A DNA stretch of 64,000 bases from an uncultured Clostridia bacterium (lineage in GTDB: Bacteria > Bacillota > Clostridia > Christensenellales > UBA1242), in contig CAKVNK010000001.1 in NCBI GenBank assembly GCA_934777435.1, positions 434,001-498,000 of the forward strand, given 5' to 3'. Shown here in pieces: positions 8,204 to 18,159 of the stretch (the first letter of the stretch is position 1; each line of letters opens with the position of its first letter). A program made the translations under genes and the position numbers. Under the pieces are notes generated by a model, which saw only the letters and a program-made list of their open reading frames with translations, did not search any database and was not told the origin of the DNA.

Positions 8204-11200
8204 AAGCAAACATCAAACAAAAAACCATTTTTTGTTCCAACCTTGGTTTTGGTGAACAATGTGCTGTTTTAAGCCATGTTGACAAGGCAATTTATATCAC
8301 TTCTTCAACCGAATCAGCAAAGCAAGCAAAACAACAACTTGACGCCCTTAATAAACCATGTGCTTTGGTTGATGATTTTGACAAGCCTTTTACCCTTTCA
8401 ACATTTCAAAGCAGTGAGAACAAATTTGATTTGCTTGATGCAATAAGCAAACTTTTATCTGAAGATTTAATTTTAATCTCTACCGAGAGATTGTTTTTTT
8501 GCTTGTTGCCAGAGCTACAATCTTTTAAAAATGCCATAATTTCTTTACAAAAAGGTGCAGATTACAACTTGCTTGAAATTGAACGCAAGTTGGTTGAAAA
8601 CGGATACAAAAAAGTTGAAACAGTTTCTGCACGTGGTGAGTTTGCTGTGCGTGGTGACATATTAGACGTGTTTAACTCAACAAGTGAAATGCCTGTTAGA
8701 TTTGACTTTTTTGATACAAACCTTGAACACATTTATGAGTTTGATTTTTTGACATTCGAAAAAAATGCAACGCTCAATCATTTTACTATTGTGCCTAACA
8801 AATTGTTATTGCTTGATAGTGAAGAAAGACAAAATATTATCTCTCAAATTGACAGCCAAAAGTCTGGCAATCAAACCTTAACCGATTTGGCATTAAGCCT
8901 TGACCGTGGTGACGATGTACCACTTGAATTTTTAACACCTTACACACAAAAAATAGAAACAATTTTTGATTTAGATTTGCCTATTGTTATTTCAAATTCT
9001 TTGGTCGTTGAAGCATCAACAAACAAACTTTATAAACAAATTAAAGAAAAAGTTGAAAATATTTTCAATGCAGAAAATAGTGAAAAAATATTAAAAAAAT
9101 ATCAAAATTGTGAAAAAATATATAAAAATTACGCTAAAAATTTAATTTTTTTAGAAAATTTTGATATTTCAACCACTGAACTTGCAACAAGGTTTGCTAG
9201 TGAAAATGTTTATGAAGTTAAATATAATTGTTTTTCTATGCCACCGCTTATACATAATTTGCAAGCAATAAAACAAGTTTTAATAGACCATAAAGACAAA
9301 CAAATTTACCTGTGTTTATCTAGCCTAGACACATTGAATTCTGTTGCAAAAATTTTTGATGAAACACAGATACCTTACACCAAAAATAAAAATGCAAAAG
9401 GCTTGATTTTAACCGATTTAAGCATACCTTACAACATCTGTTTTGCAGACGAAGAAAAATTATATATTGGTTCAACAAACTTTGCACATAAACGTGTTGC
9501 AAACGGCAAAACAAAAACCCAAATTAAATACTTGCCAAAAGCGGGTGAATATGTTGTTCACTCCACACACGGTATTGGACGTTGTGATGGCGTTGTAACC
9601 ATGAACGTGCAAGGTGTGGATAAGGAATTTTTTAAACTCACCTATCGTGGCGGTGATGTGCTTTATGTACCAAGTGAAAATGCAGATTGCTTATCACTTT
9701 ATATGGCAGATGACAGTAATGTTATATTGAACAAACTTGGTGGCAAAGAGTTCTTCAATCAAAAACAAAAAGCACTTAAATCCATTGAAGATATGAGCCA
9801 AGAATTGATTGAACTTTACGCAAAACGCAAAGCAGTTAAAGGCTTTGCTTATTCTGCTGACGATTATTTATACACTGAATTTGAAAACGCCTTTAAATAC
9901 ACCGAAACCGCAGACCAGTTACAAGCCATTGCAGACGTTAAACGTGATATGATTTCTGGCAAAGTTATGGACAGGTTGATTTGTGGTGATGTTGGTTTTG
10001 GCAAAACCGAAGTTGCAATGCGAGCAATGTTTAAAGCCGTGGAAAATGGCAAACAAGTTGCTATCCTTGCCCCAACCACAATTTTAAGTTTACAACATTA
10101 TTTAACAGCCAGTGAACGCACGAAAGATTTTGGTGTTAAAGTGGAAATGCTGAATAGGTTTAAATCATCAAAACAGCAAAAACAGATTATTGACGACCTT
10201 GCAAAAGGTAAAATAAATGTTATTTGTGGCACACACAGGTTGCTTTCTGATGACGTGAAATTCTTTGATATTGGTTTGCTTATACTTGACGAAGAACAAC
10301 GTTTTGGTGTTAAAGCCAAAGAAAAAATCAAACATCTTAAAAACAATGTGGACGTTTTAACACTTTCCGCAACACCTATCCCACGCACGTTGAGTATGTC
10401 GCTTATGTCAATACGTGATATTTCTATTATCAACACTGCCCCAGTGAACCGTCTGCCTGTAAAAACCTATGTTTTGGGTTATAATGAAGATGTGGTTTTA
10501 AACGCCATAAATGATGAAATTAACCGTGGTGGTCAAGTGTTGATAGTTTACAACGATATTGAAAAATTGCCAGCATTTACCAACGATTTAAACAAAAAGT
10601 TGAATAATAAAAATGCAAAATTTGACACTGCACATGGTCAAATGAGTGAAGTTGCCCTTGAAAACGCAATTAAACGTTTATATGACCGTGAAACAAATGT
10701 GTTTGTGTCCACCACTCTTATTGAAAATGGCATAGACTTGCCAAAAGCAAACACTCTTATTGTAATTGATAGCGACCGTTTAGGTTTAAGCCAAATGTAT
10801 CAGTTGCGTGGGCGTGTGGGCAGAAATGCTGATCAAGCGTATGCATATTTCACATACGCAAAAGGCAAAGTTTTAACCGAAGAAAGTATGGCACGTTTGC
10901 AAGCCATTGCTGAAAACACCGAACTAGGAAGCGGCTTTAAAATTGCCATGCGTGACCTTGCTATACGTGGTGCGGGTGAATTGTTGGGCAAAACTCAACA
11001 TGGACATATGATAAAAATTGGTTATGATATGTACAGCAAGTTATTAAACGAAACCTTACGCCGTATGCGTGGCGAAAAAGTGGATATTGAACGTGAAGTT
11101 AAGTTGGATATTGCCTTGCCAAGCAAAATTCCTGCTGAATTTGTGGCTGAAGAAAGTGAAAGGCTTAAAATAATTGCAAAAATATCTAACATTGATTGCA

Positions 11201-11517
11201 AAGACAAGGCTCGAGAAGTGGTTAATGAATTGCTGGTAAATTATGGCAAACTTCCGCCTGAAATTTACCACCTTGTTAATATTGCCTTATTAAAAGCACT
11301 TGCTGTTAAACAAAAGGTTAAACAAATTATAATAACAAAAACAAAAATTGCTGTTATTTTCTATGACGATATTGAACTTAAAGAGTTAATCAAAAAAGTG
11401 AATAAATTTGCACACTTTAAATTTGAAAATACATTTAATCCAACAATCAGTTTGAGCGTTAATGAATTTAGCGTGCAAACCGCCGTTGGCTATATAACTG
11501 AATTTTTATCTGTCTAA
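8182..11517 (+). CDS. mfd: Transcription-repair coupling factor Mfd
   Basis: Mfd removes stalled RNA polymerase at lesions and recruits UvrA. Visible domains: degenerate UvrB-like module (about 1-330), CarD-like RNA-polymerase-interacting domain (AGEYVVHSTHGIGRCDGV, about 453), SF2 helicase with GDVGFGKTEVA Walker A (about 602), DEEQRFG box (about 702), LSATPIPRTLSMS and the RGRVGR motif VI, then the TRCF C-terminal domain. At 1111 residues it is of usual length. The start overlaps the pth stop with a GGAG inside pth; the pth-mfd pair is common in Bacillota. Confidence 0.97.
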   Translation: MPRFDDVKANIKQKTIFCSNLGFGEQCAVLSHVDKAIYITSSTESAKQAKQQLDALNKPCALVDDFDKPFTLSTFQSSENKFDLLDAISKLLSEDLILISTERLFFCLLPELQSFKNAIISLQKGADYNLLEIERKLVENGYKKVETVSARGEFAVRGDILDVFNSTSEMPVRFDFFDTNLEHIYEFDFLTFEKNATLNHFTIVPNKLLLLDSEERQNIISQIDSQKSGNQTLTDLALSLDRGDDVPLEFLTPYTQKIETIFDLDLPIVISNSLVVEASTNKLYKQIKEKVENIFNAENSEKILKKYQNCEKIYKNYAKNLIFLENFDISTTELATRFASENVYEVKYNCFSMPPLIHNLQAIKQVLIDHKDKQIYLCLSSLDTLNSVAKIFDETQIPYTKNKNAKGLILTDLSIPYNICFADEEKLYIGSTNFAHKRVANGKTKTQIKYLPKAGEYVVHSTHGIGRCDGVVTMNVQGVDKEFFKLTYRGGDVLYVPSENADCLSLYMADDSNVILNKLGGKEFFNQKQKALKSIEDMSQELIELYAKRKAVKGFAYSADDYLYTEFENAFKYTETADQLQAIADVKRDMISGKVMDRLICGDVGFGKTEVAMRAMFKAVENGKQVAILAPTTILSLQHYLTASERTKDFGVKVEMLNRFKSSKQQKQIIDDLAKGKINVICGTHRLLSDDVKFFDIGLLILDEEQRFGVKAKEKIKHLKNNVDVLTLSATPIPRTLSMSLMSIRDISIINTAPVNRLPVKTYVLGYNEDVVLNAINDEINRGGQVLIVYNDIEKLPAFTNDLNKKLNNKNAKFDTAHGQMSEVALENAIKRLYDRETNVFVSTTLIENGIDLPKANTLIVIDSDRLGLSQMYQLRGRVGRNADQAYAYFTYAKGKVLTEESMARLQAIAENTELGSGFKIAMRDLAIRGAGELLGKTQHGHMIKIGYDMYSKLLNETLRRMRGEKVDIEREVKLDIALPSKIPAEFVAEESERLKIIAKISNIDCKDKAREVVNELLVNYGKLPPEIYHLVNIALLKALAVKQKVKQIIITKTKIAVIFYDDIELKELIKKVNKFAHFKFENTFNPTISLSVNEFSVQTAVGYITEFLSV

Positions 11518-11572
11518 AATTTAAAGTTATGTAGATATTAATGCATTTTATCAAAAGATAAACACTCACAAC

Positions 11573-11615
11573 AAAAGCACATACCTTTTAACCATAAAAT
11601 TGGTGTGTGCTTTTT
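11573..11615 (+). terminator. Terminator after mfd
   Basis: AAAAGCACATACC / GGTGTGTGCTTTTT stem followed by a T-run. Confidence 0.85.
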
Positions 11616-11637
11616 GCTTTTTATGCGTTTGAAATGC

Positions 11638-11666
11638 TTGATTTTTAAGCATAATTTATATATAAT
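11638..11666 (+). promoter_or_regulatory. Promoter of the PrsA-like lipoprotein gene
   Basis: TTGATT (11638-11643), 17-bp spacer, TATAAT (11661-11666). Confidence 0.65.
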
Positions 11667-11763
11667 ATAAAACAGCAACAAATGTTAGCAATTTAGGTTT
11701 ATCCGTTTGCTTTAACAAATTATGGCAAAAGTTTGCCAAATGCAGTTTTATTATGGAGACAAA

Positions 11764-13737
11764 ATGAAAAAATTTAATGCTTTTATCTTATGCTTATTGT
11801 TATTAATCACTTGTGCTTTAACTGGCTGTGCTGGTTTTGAAGTTAACCGTGTGAAATATTACAACGAAACAGTTGCAACTGTGGGTGACACTCATATTAC
11901 AAGATATGAATTGCTTTTTGCTTACAACAGTTACGGCAACAATTATTATGTTAACCAACAAGGCAAAACTGAAAAAGAAGCCATGTCTGAAACTCTTAAC
12001 CTTTTGATGGACAGAGAATCACTTTATCAATATTCTCACGGCAAAACTGAATATAAGCCAACACCATATCAAGTTAACACCGCTATTGAAGAATTGTTTG
12101 ATTCTATGGACAGTTCAATGAAAGAATATGTTAAACAAGCAAAACGTATTTTAAATGTTAAAGTGGAAGATAGCACCGAAGATAGCAAAAGTGACACCGC
12201 TTATAAGTATTCAGATTACAACACTGTGCTTAAAGGTAAACGTGCTGAACTTAAAACAAAAACTGTTTATTATACAGACAACTCAAAGGAAACTGTTTCA
12301 ACTGAACCAACCGATTTTGCTGAAACTGTTGATTACATTGTTTATGTTGAACAAGAAGAACCTTCATTTGACTGCGTGCTTGGTACAAATAGGATGAGCA
12401 CTTTATCCGACTTTGAAGCAGAATCAACACTTGACCTTGTTATCTCAACATATTTTGATAGATTTAACACTTCCCTTGAAAATGAAGAAAAACAAACTGA
12501 AATTTACAATAAAGTTATTGCCCTTTTTAGCCAAGATTTGATTGAAGGCGAAAAATATTTAAGGGACGAAAATGGCAAAGCATACAATACAGTAACCAAA
12601 GATTTGATTAAAAGATATTTCAGAAAAGCATATAACGACAAAATTAAATCTTTATACTTAACCAATGTTCGCACAAATTATCTTAAAAATGCTTCTGGTG
12701 AGTTATCAATCACCGCTTTGCTTGATAAATATGTATCTTTGGTTAGAACTGGCTACAATAAATATGCAAACAATATTAAAAATGGTTATATCCCAGCAAT
12801 GAAAGATTCTAGCACAAAAGCAGACGATATTTGGTATCACCCTATCTTAAACGATGGTGAAAATGGCAAAGCCAACACTAAATTTGGTTACTTTATTCAC
12901 ACTCTTATCAAATTCAGCGATGAACAAACAACAGCAATCAAAAATTTGGATAAAGCAAAATCTATTTACAATTTGTCTGATGAACAATATCGTGCACAAT
13001 ATGATGCCATTATTGCAAAAACAACAGCAACCGCACGTAATGCTTCAACAGGTTTGATTGATAAAGACGCAGAAAAAATTTCATTAAGCGAAATTTTATC
13101 TGAATACAACACAATCAGCAATATGGACGAATTTGTAACATTTATGTTCAAATACACTGGCGATACAGCAACATTAAGCCAAGGTATGCCTTATGTTGTT
13201 GGCACAAATGGTAACAGTGCAATGGAAACAGCATTTACTGACGAAGCCGTACGTTTGATGACAAACGGTCGCCCAGGTGATATGACATCTTCAACAACAA
13301 ATACTGACAGCAAAAATGGCGATGTTATGTGCATAACTTCATACGGTATTCACTTGTTGTATTATGTTGGTGAAGTTGATATGTTTGATATTCCTTATGG
13401 CGAAATTGAAACTGCTTATATTGCAACATCAAACCGACAACGCATCACATATTATACTGATGCAACAAAAACTGTTGTTACAACAGATAAAACCGATTAT
13501 TACACCGTAACTTACAATAACAATAACTTATACAAAATGGAAATCAACCCACTTACACACCAAACATATTTTGATAAATTGTTTGATTTGGTTTACCCTG
13601 CATCAAGTTCAACTGAAGTTTATGCAACATCAACTGGTTACACAGCAAAAGAAAACGAATTGATTGCTGAAATGCGTAAAACAAACCCAGCAAAAATTTA
13701 TAAAACAAAACTTGATTCCACAAAAACAAGTTTATAA
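11764..13737 (+). CDS. PrsA/SurA-like exported foldase lipoprotein
   Basis: The start MKKFNAFILC follows GGAGACAAA; the frame upstream (to 11722) lacks a ribosome site. A signal peptide ends in a lipobox (LTGC), so the protein should be lipid-anchored outside the membrane. The N-terminus (VATVGDTHITRYELLFAYNS) resembles the SurA_N chaperone domain. Near residue 525 the segment GDVMCITSYGIHLLYYVGE matches the end of a parvulin (PpiC) rotamase, preceded by FTDEAVRLMTNGRPGD. A large insertion separates them, and at 657 residues it is about twice the size of typical PrsA. The role in folding exported proteins is inferred. Confidence 0.72.
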   Translation: MKKFNAFILCLLLLITCALTGCAGFEVNRVKYYNETVATVGDTHITRYELLFAYNSYGNNYYVNQQGKTEKEAMSETLNLLMDRESLYQYSHGKTEYKPTPYQVNTAIEELFDSMDSSMKEYVKQAKRILNVKVEDSTEDSKSDTAYKYSDYNTVLKGKRAELKTKTVYYTDNSKETVSTEPTDFAETVDYIVYVEQEEPSFDCVLGTNRMSTLSDFEAESTLDLVISTYFDRFNTSLENEEKQTEIYNKVIALFSQDLIEGEKYLRDENGKAYNTVTKDLIKRYFRKAYNDKIKSLYLTNVRTNYLKNASGELSITALLDKYVSLVRTGYNKYANNIKNGYIPAMKDSSTKADDIWYHPILNDGENGKANTKFGYFIHTLIKFSDEQTTAIKNLDKAKSIYNLSDEQYRAQYDAIIAKTTATARNASTGLIDKDAEKISLSEILSEYNTISNMDEFVTFMFKYTGDTATLSQGMPYVVGTNGNSAMETAFTDEAVRLMTNGRPGDMTSSTTNTDSKNGDVMCITSYGIHLLYYVGEVDMFDIPYGEIETAYIATSNRQRITYYTDATKTVVTTDKTDYYTVTYNNNNLYKMEINPLTHQTYFDKLFDLVYPASSSTEVYATSTGYTAKENELIAEMRKTNPAKIYKTKLDSTKTSL

Positions 13738-13760
13738 GTCAATTACTAATTTAAAATATT

Positions 13761-13789
13761 AAAAGACCAATTAACTTTGGTCTTTTTTT
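13761..13789 (+). terminator. Terminator after the PrsA-like gene
   Basis: AAAAGACCAA/TTGGTCTTTT hairpin plus T-run. Confidence 0.85.
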
Positions 13790-13900
13790 ATTGTTATAAA
13801 TCGGGACAAACTTTTAAACACTCACATCAATTTTTTAAATTTTGCATAAAATTTTACCTAGTCCACAAAATAGTAGTGTACATCAAAAAAGGAGAATTTT

Positions 13901-14497
13901 ATGGCAAACACACAAACTAAAAGACGTGCAAACGGCTCTACAATCGCCATTGTGGCTTTATCTGTTTTATTGATTGCTGCAATCGGTGTTGGTATTGCTT
14001 TAGCGTTCTTCACTGGCACAGCGAATGTAACTGGTGACATCACTTTGGGTGACCCTGTAACAATCAATATCACACAAGGTGGAGCGTCTGTTTCTGCCCT
14101 TACATTTTCAGGCAAAGCATTGCCAGGCAGTGTTTACAATCAAGCGATTGGTGTAAGTGCACCTGCAAACACAACCGATGCTTTGGTTAGGGCAAAACTT
14201 ACAATCACTAACGCTGAAGGTGCAAGCACAACCGTGCAAGCAACAACAACTGACACTTGGCAAAAAGGCGAAGATGACTACTACTATTACAAAGGCACTT
14301 TGACATCAAATAGCAAAGCAGATTTTGTAACATCAATCACTGTGCCAACCTCTTTAACAAACGCTGATGCTAACAAAACATACAACATCAGTGTGGTTGT
14401 AGAAGCAATACAAAAAGCCAACAATGCTGCTAACGCAACTTGGACAACTGCTCCAACTGATTGGTTAGCAACATATTCACCAGCCGCAGGTGAATAA
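13901..14497 (+). CDS. SipW-type signal peptide protein (TasA/camelysin-like)
   Basis: A 198-residue exported protein with a basic N-terminus, a hydrophobic segment (about 15-36) and the junction ALAFFTGTANVTGDITLGDPV, the pattern of TasA-family proteins processed by the SipW signal peptidase. The remainder is Thr/Ala/Val-rich and beta-predicted with YYYYKGTL in the middle. In Bacilli such proteins form matrix fibres; here the function is inferred only. It is monocistronic with an AAAAGGAG site and a strong terminator. No SipW gene is in the window. Confidence 0.7.
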   Translation: MANTQTKRRANGSTIAIVALSVLLIAAIGVGIALAFFTGTANVTGDITLGDPVTINITQGGASVSALTFSGKALPGSVYNQAIGVSAPANTTDALVRAKLTITNAEGASTTVQATTTDTWQKGEDDYYYYKGTLTSNSKADFVTSITVPTSLTNADANKTYNISVVVEAIQKANNAANATWTTAPTDWLATYSPAAGE

Positions 14498-14570
14498 ACA
14501 ACTTAACACGGCAATAATTAAAGGTTTTTTAGTTAATCTTAAACTTTAAAGTTTGCTGTTAATCTTAGTC

Positions 14571-14600
14571 AAAAAATCAGGGTTTATGCCCTGATTTTTT
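14571..14600 (+). terminator. Terminator after the SipW-type gene
   Basis: AAAAAATCAGGG-TTTAT-GCCCTGATTTTTT hairpin. Confidence 0.9.
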
Positions 14601-14733
14601 GCTTATTTAATATTAATTATTTTTGTTTAATATCCTTGAATTTTGGTTTCTATTTAAGAAATTGTTTTATATGAACTATGATGTTTTTTATATAAACTCT
14701 AATGTTTTAACATATTTTTATCATAGTTTAAGT

Positions 14734-15321
14734 TTATTTTGTGCCAAGGTCAATATAGTTGTTAGGGTCAACTTTTGCACCGTTCAACTTCATTTCAAAG
14801 TGCAAATGGTTGCCTGTATTAAGTTCTTGTGACATTGTCGCACTTGCTACACCAATAACTTGACCAGCACTCACTTTATCGCCTGTTGCAACGCTTGGGT
14901 TTTCAGCCAAAGATTTGTAAACTGAAACTAAACCATTTTTGTGGGTGATTTCAATAACTGTGCCTTCTAAATAATTGGTGTAGACATTTGAAACTGTGCC
15001 GTCAGCAACTGCAAACACGTTTGTTTCTTCCCCTGCAAGAAAATCTATTGCTTTATGCATTTCCCATTGCTTCATGGTATCGTTAAACTGCAATTCTGTG
15101 CTGGAATAGTCCTTTTGAATTGTGGCGTTTTTCATTGGCACAACATAAGTAACAGCCGCAACTGGAGTATCACCCCCGCCCACTTCACCATTATTTTTTG
15201 ATTTTGCACTTGTTGTCATTGCAATGGTTACGGCACAAGCAATCACAAGCAAAGCAATTAAACTTGCATACACATAATTAATAACAATATTCTTCTTTTG
15301 TTGGGTGTTTGATTTTTCCAT
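14734..15321 (-). CDS. SpoIIQ-like M23 metallopeptidase-domain protein
   Basis: One N-terminal membrane helix (about 12-32) is followed by an extracytoplasmic LytM/M23 domain: HKAIDF (about 90) supplies the first His and Asp ligands and HLHFE (about 176) the HxH motif, so the zinc site looks intact. Single-pass M23 proteins of this size in clostridia are usually SpoIIQ, which forms the mother cell-forespore channel with SpoIIIAH and remodels septal peptidoglycan. GGAGGGGG precedes the ATG. The sporulation role is inferred; a vegetative endopeptidase is the alternative. Confidence 0.7.
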   Translation of the reverse strand: MEKSNTQQKKNIVINYVYASLIALLVIACAVTIAMTTSAKSKNNGEVGGGDTPVAAVTYVVPMKNATIQKDYSSTELQFNDTMKQWEMHKAIDFLAGEETNVFAVADGTVSNVYTNYLEGTVIEITHKNGLVSVYKSLAENPSVATGDKVSAGQVIGVASATMSQELNTGNHLHFEMKLNGAKVDPNNYIDLGTK

Positions 15322-15405
15322 TTCCCCCTCCTACAAACTGATATTGACCAACTTGAAAACTTTTAAACAACAAAATTAAAAAATTTGTGCTTGTGTTGGT
15401 GTTTT

Positions 15406-15825
15406 TTAAAAACTGCCCACAATGAGTGGCCAACCTATAATGGTGTGTGTTTCATAATAAGCAATTTGCAAATTAACCTGTTTGCCGTCCACTGTAACAC
15501 TGTTTGGCACAAGGTTTGAATATGCGTAAATAACCGTTGCACCAGTTGGCAAGTATTCAGTTTTAACCACTTTTGCCTGCAAGATTTTTATTGCATTGGC
15601 TGGCTCGAAATTTTGAATTGTTATGCTTTCACCAATCTTGTTTGTTGCTTTTGTGTTTGGAGTTTGAAAACATATGCCAAGGTTTGTTGAATCAATATCT
15701 GCGGTTGTTGTATATGCCAGATAATTGCCGTCAAAATATTGCAACAAACTGAAACGTGGTTGTTTTTGCCCACACAATAAAAAAACGAATATGAAAAGCA
15801 TTATCCAAATTTTTTTCATATTCAT
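15406..15825 (-). CDS. Small exported protein, possibly YwmB-related
   Basis: 139 residues with an N-terminal signal/membrane segment (MNMKKIWIMLFIFVFLLCG). The C-terminal segment VNLQIAYYETHTIIGWPLIVGSF recalls the end of YwmB-type proteins found beside spoIID in Bacillota; that likeness is weak and from memory. It lies 84 bp upstream of the SpoIIQ-like gene in the same direction and may be cotranscribed. AGGG seven bases before the first ATG supports the start. Confidence 0.45.
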   Translation of the reverse strand: MNMKKIWIMLFIFVFLLCGQKQPRFSLLQYFDGNYLAYTTTADIDSTNLGICFQTPNTKATNKIGESITIQNFEPANAIKILQAKVVKTEYLPTGATVIYAYSNLVPNSVTVDGKQVNLQIAYYETHTIIGWPLIVGSF

Positions 15826-15990
15826 ATATTTGCCCTATTTGTGCATTTTAAACTGCAAATTTTAACGTTTTGGTTGAAAAACATACCGCAAAATTCAATT
15901 TTAAGTTGTTTATATTATTAGCATTGCTATTGTTTGTACTTTTGCTTGTTCCTTTGCTTGTGTGATGTATAACACTAATTAGATTTTTTA

Positions 15991-16935
15991 TTATGTTTCA
16001 AAAACATTATATAAATAAAGATAATTCAAAATACCTGTGCTATTTTTTGCATAAAGTTTAACTGCTTGAACAATTTTAAGCACATCATCAGTTGGCAAAA
16101 TTTGTAAAAACTGATGCACAGTTTGTTTTGATATGTTCAATTTGTTTTGCAAAAAATTAAAATTGAGTTCCACCATTGTAAGCATTGCATCATTTTGACT
16201 GAGTGCATAATATTTGTTGATAAGTTGCGGATTACCCTTTGCCACTTTGTATAAATCTGCAAACAAAAAATTGTGCTGTTTTACACCTGCAAAAAACGCT
16301 TCAAACCCAGCAAGCAACACAAAGTCAACAATCGGTAAAGTGCGATAATCAAGGTTTGAATTTGCAATGATTTCAACATCAACAAACTTAAAATTTGTGT
16401 TCAGTTCAGCAAAAGCGGACAATAATTTTTGGTTGGAAAACTCTTGCATATCAATTTTAAAGTTTGTTTCTGTTTGGGTGTAAACATCAAGAATATAATT
16501 ATAAAAACCATTAAAAGCCAAACTTGAAAAGGCGGGTTTATCAAGTCTGTTTGTCTGTTGCAACAAATAAGTTTGTGCTTGGTTTATGGCGTAATCTTTG
16601 TTTAAACAATATGGCAGAATTGCGTTTTGGCAGATAAAGACATTAACAAATTCTTCTAAATTGAATGTTAAATTAATAACCGTTTCAGGGGTGCATAAAA
16701 AAATAAGCATTTTATAGCCATTGTAAATTTCATTTAATGTTTGATTTGCATTTGTTGCACCTGTGTTTACGCTTATATCTATTTGATTGAATATACACAA
16801 TTCTTTGATTGTTTGGTGGATTTCTGCAATTTGCAAATTAGATGCGAATTGGTCGAACACCAACATCACTTTTTGATATTTTGCAAATCTTTCCACAATC
16901 GAAGATAAGTCTTCTATTTTGCCTGTTTGAATCAT
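15991..16935 (-). CDS. Unknown protein with a dehydrogenase-like N-terminal fold
   Basis: 314 residues. The beginning (YQKVMLVFDQF...IDISVNTGATNANQTLNEIYNGYKMLIFL) is spaced like the NAD-binding half of iron-alcohol-dehydrogenase or dehydroquinate-synthase folds, but the GGGS nucleotide motif and the metal His residues are missing, so an active enzyme is doubtful. I do not recognise the family. The -10 box TAAAAT (16942-16947) lies six bases before the ATG, with no Shine-Dalgarno. Confidence 0.45.
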   Translation of the reverse strand: MIQTGKIEDLSSIVERFAKYQKVMLVFDQFASNLQIAEIHQTIKELCIFNQIDISVNTGATNANQTLNEIYNGYKMLIFLCTPETVINLTFNLEEFVNVFICQNAILPYCLNKDYAINQAQTYLLQQTNRLDKPAFSSLAFNGFYNYILDVYTQTETNFKIDMQEFSNQKLLSAFAELNTNFKFVDVEIIANSNLDYRTLPIVDFVLLAGFEAFFAGVKQHNFLFADLYKVAKGNPQLINKYYALSQNDAMLTMVELNFNFLQNKLNISKQTVHQFLQILPTDDVLKIVQAVKLYAKNSTGILNYLYLYNVFET

Positions 16936-16941
16936 ATTTTG

Positions 16942-16947
16942 ATTTTA
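16942..16947 (-). promoter_or_regulatory. -10 box six bases before the ATG (leaderless)
   Basis: TAAAAT, then CAAAAT, then ATG. A good -35 is not obvious, so this is weaker than the other leaderless cases. Confidence 0.45.
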
Positions 16948-17076
16948 ACACACAGCATCATTTTTGATTTGCAATATCTTGGCGAGTTTTGACATAGTTT
17001 TAAGAAAAATGACGTAAAGAATATTTTTGCTTTACATTTTTTGATGTTTAATATAAAATTAAAACTAGGAGGACGT

Positions 17077-17304
17077 ATGCAAGAAAAAATTATTGCCCTT
17101 ATTGCAGATAAATTGAATAAAAAAGTTGAATCTATCAGTTTAAATTCACGCCTTGTGGAAGATTTAGGTGCTGACAGCCTTGATGTTGTTGAAATGATTA
17201 TGGCATTTGAAGATGAATTTGGTATCAGCCTTCCAGATGAAGATGTTGAAAATATGAAAACTGTTAAAGATGTTATTGATTACATATCTAAAATCAAAAA
17301 ATAA
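17077..17304 (+). CDS. acpP: Acyl carrier protein
   Basis: A 75-residue acidic protein with the phosphopantetheine site LGADSLDVVEMIMAFEDEFG (Ser about 36), complete for the family. It carries the acyl chain in fatty-acid synthesis. AGGAGG six bases before ATG at 17077 fixes the start; the frame extends upstream to 17041 without support. It stands alone rather than in a fab cluster, followed by a terminator. Confidence 0.95.
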   Translation: MQEKIIALIADKLNKKVESISLNSRLVEDLGADSLDVVEMIMAFEDEFGISLPDEDVENMKTVKDVIDYISKIKK

Positions 17305-17381
17305 AGATTAAAAATAAACCAATTTATGTTATTAGGCTCATAAATATGGCTTGTTGTGTTCACAAAATCAAAAAAACAAAC

Positions 17382-17412
17382 AAAAAACCACCAAATTAAT
17401 GGTGGTTTTTTT
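17382..17412. terminator. Bidirectional terminator
   Basis: AAAAAACCACC / GGTGGTTTTTTT hairpin between convergent acpP and the membrane-anchored unknown gene. Confidence 0.85.
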
Positions 17413-17431
17413 ATTTCATCAACAAACAATA

Positions 17432-18004
17432 TTATTTAACAATTTCAGCCAAATAATTGTAAAGGCTTGAGAAGTCTGCACTGAGTTCATAATACTTTGT
17501 GTATTTATTATCAACTGAAACTTCGCCGTCTGTATCATAGTAAGGAATTACATAAACTTTAACAGTTGCTTCACCATCAGTTTTTGTTACGCTGAACACC
17601 AATTCACGATATTTATATGTGCCTTGGTCGTCTTTATAATCTTTTTTGCCGTCTTGCAAAATTTGTGGTTTTTCATATTTATATGTTACATAATAACCCT
17701 CAGCAGATGGAAGATTTTTACCAACAGTGCTTTCAGAAACTATGTTTGCTTTTTTACCCAAATTGCCATTGAACATTGCTGAAATGAAAACTTCTTTACT
17801 TGCATCATCAATGTATGCTTTTATCTTTTTATATTCTTCATCGTTTACAACCCTACGTGAACTTGAAGATGTTTGAACATAAATTGCATCTGGTTTGTTG
17901 CATTTGATACTGTAATCATATTTAACATTTGCGAAAATGATTGTAAGCACAATCAAAACACCTATGATTGATAAACTTACGATTGCTCCTACTTTTTTTG
18001 CCAT
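17432..18004 (-). CDS. Membrane-anchored protein of unknown function
   Basis: One N-terminal membrane helix (about 7-26) and an exported 160-residue domain rich in Tyr, Lys and Asp with no recognised motif. AAGGAG precedes the ATG. It lies 155 bp downstream of ftsH in the same direction; whether it shares that transcript is unclear. Confidence 0.6.
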   Translation of the reverse strand: MAKKVGAIVSLSIIGVLIVLTIIFANVKYDYSIKCNKPDAIYVQTSSSSRRVVNDEEYKKIKAYIDDASKEVFISAMFNGNLGKKANIVSESTVGKNLPSAEGYYVTYKYEKPQILQDGKKDYKDDQGTYKYRELVFSVTKTDGEATVKVYVIPYYDTDGEVSVDNKYTKYYELSADFSSLYNYLAEIVK

Positions 18005-18159
18005 TGTGTCTCCTTTTGTAACAAGTTAGTTAATATTATTTTGTTATTCTAGCGTCATTTTACACTTTTTTTTATTTAAAATCAAGCAAAAACGGCCACA
18101 CCAAAGCAATTTGAAAGGCTTTTACAATTTAAACTAAAAGCCTTTACTTATGCTTTATA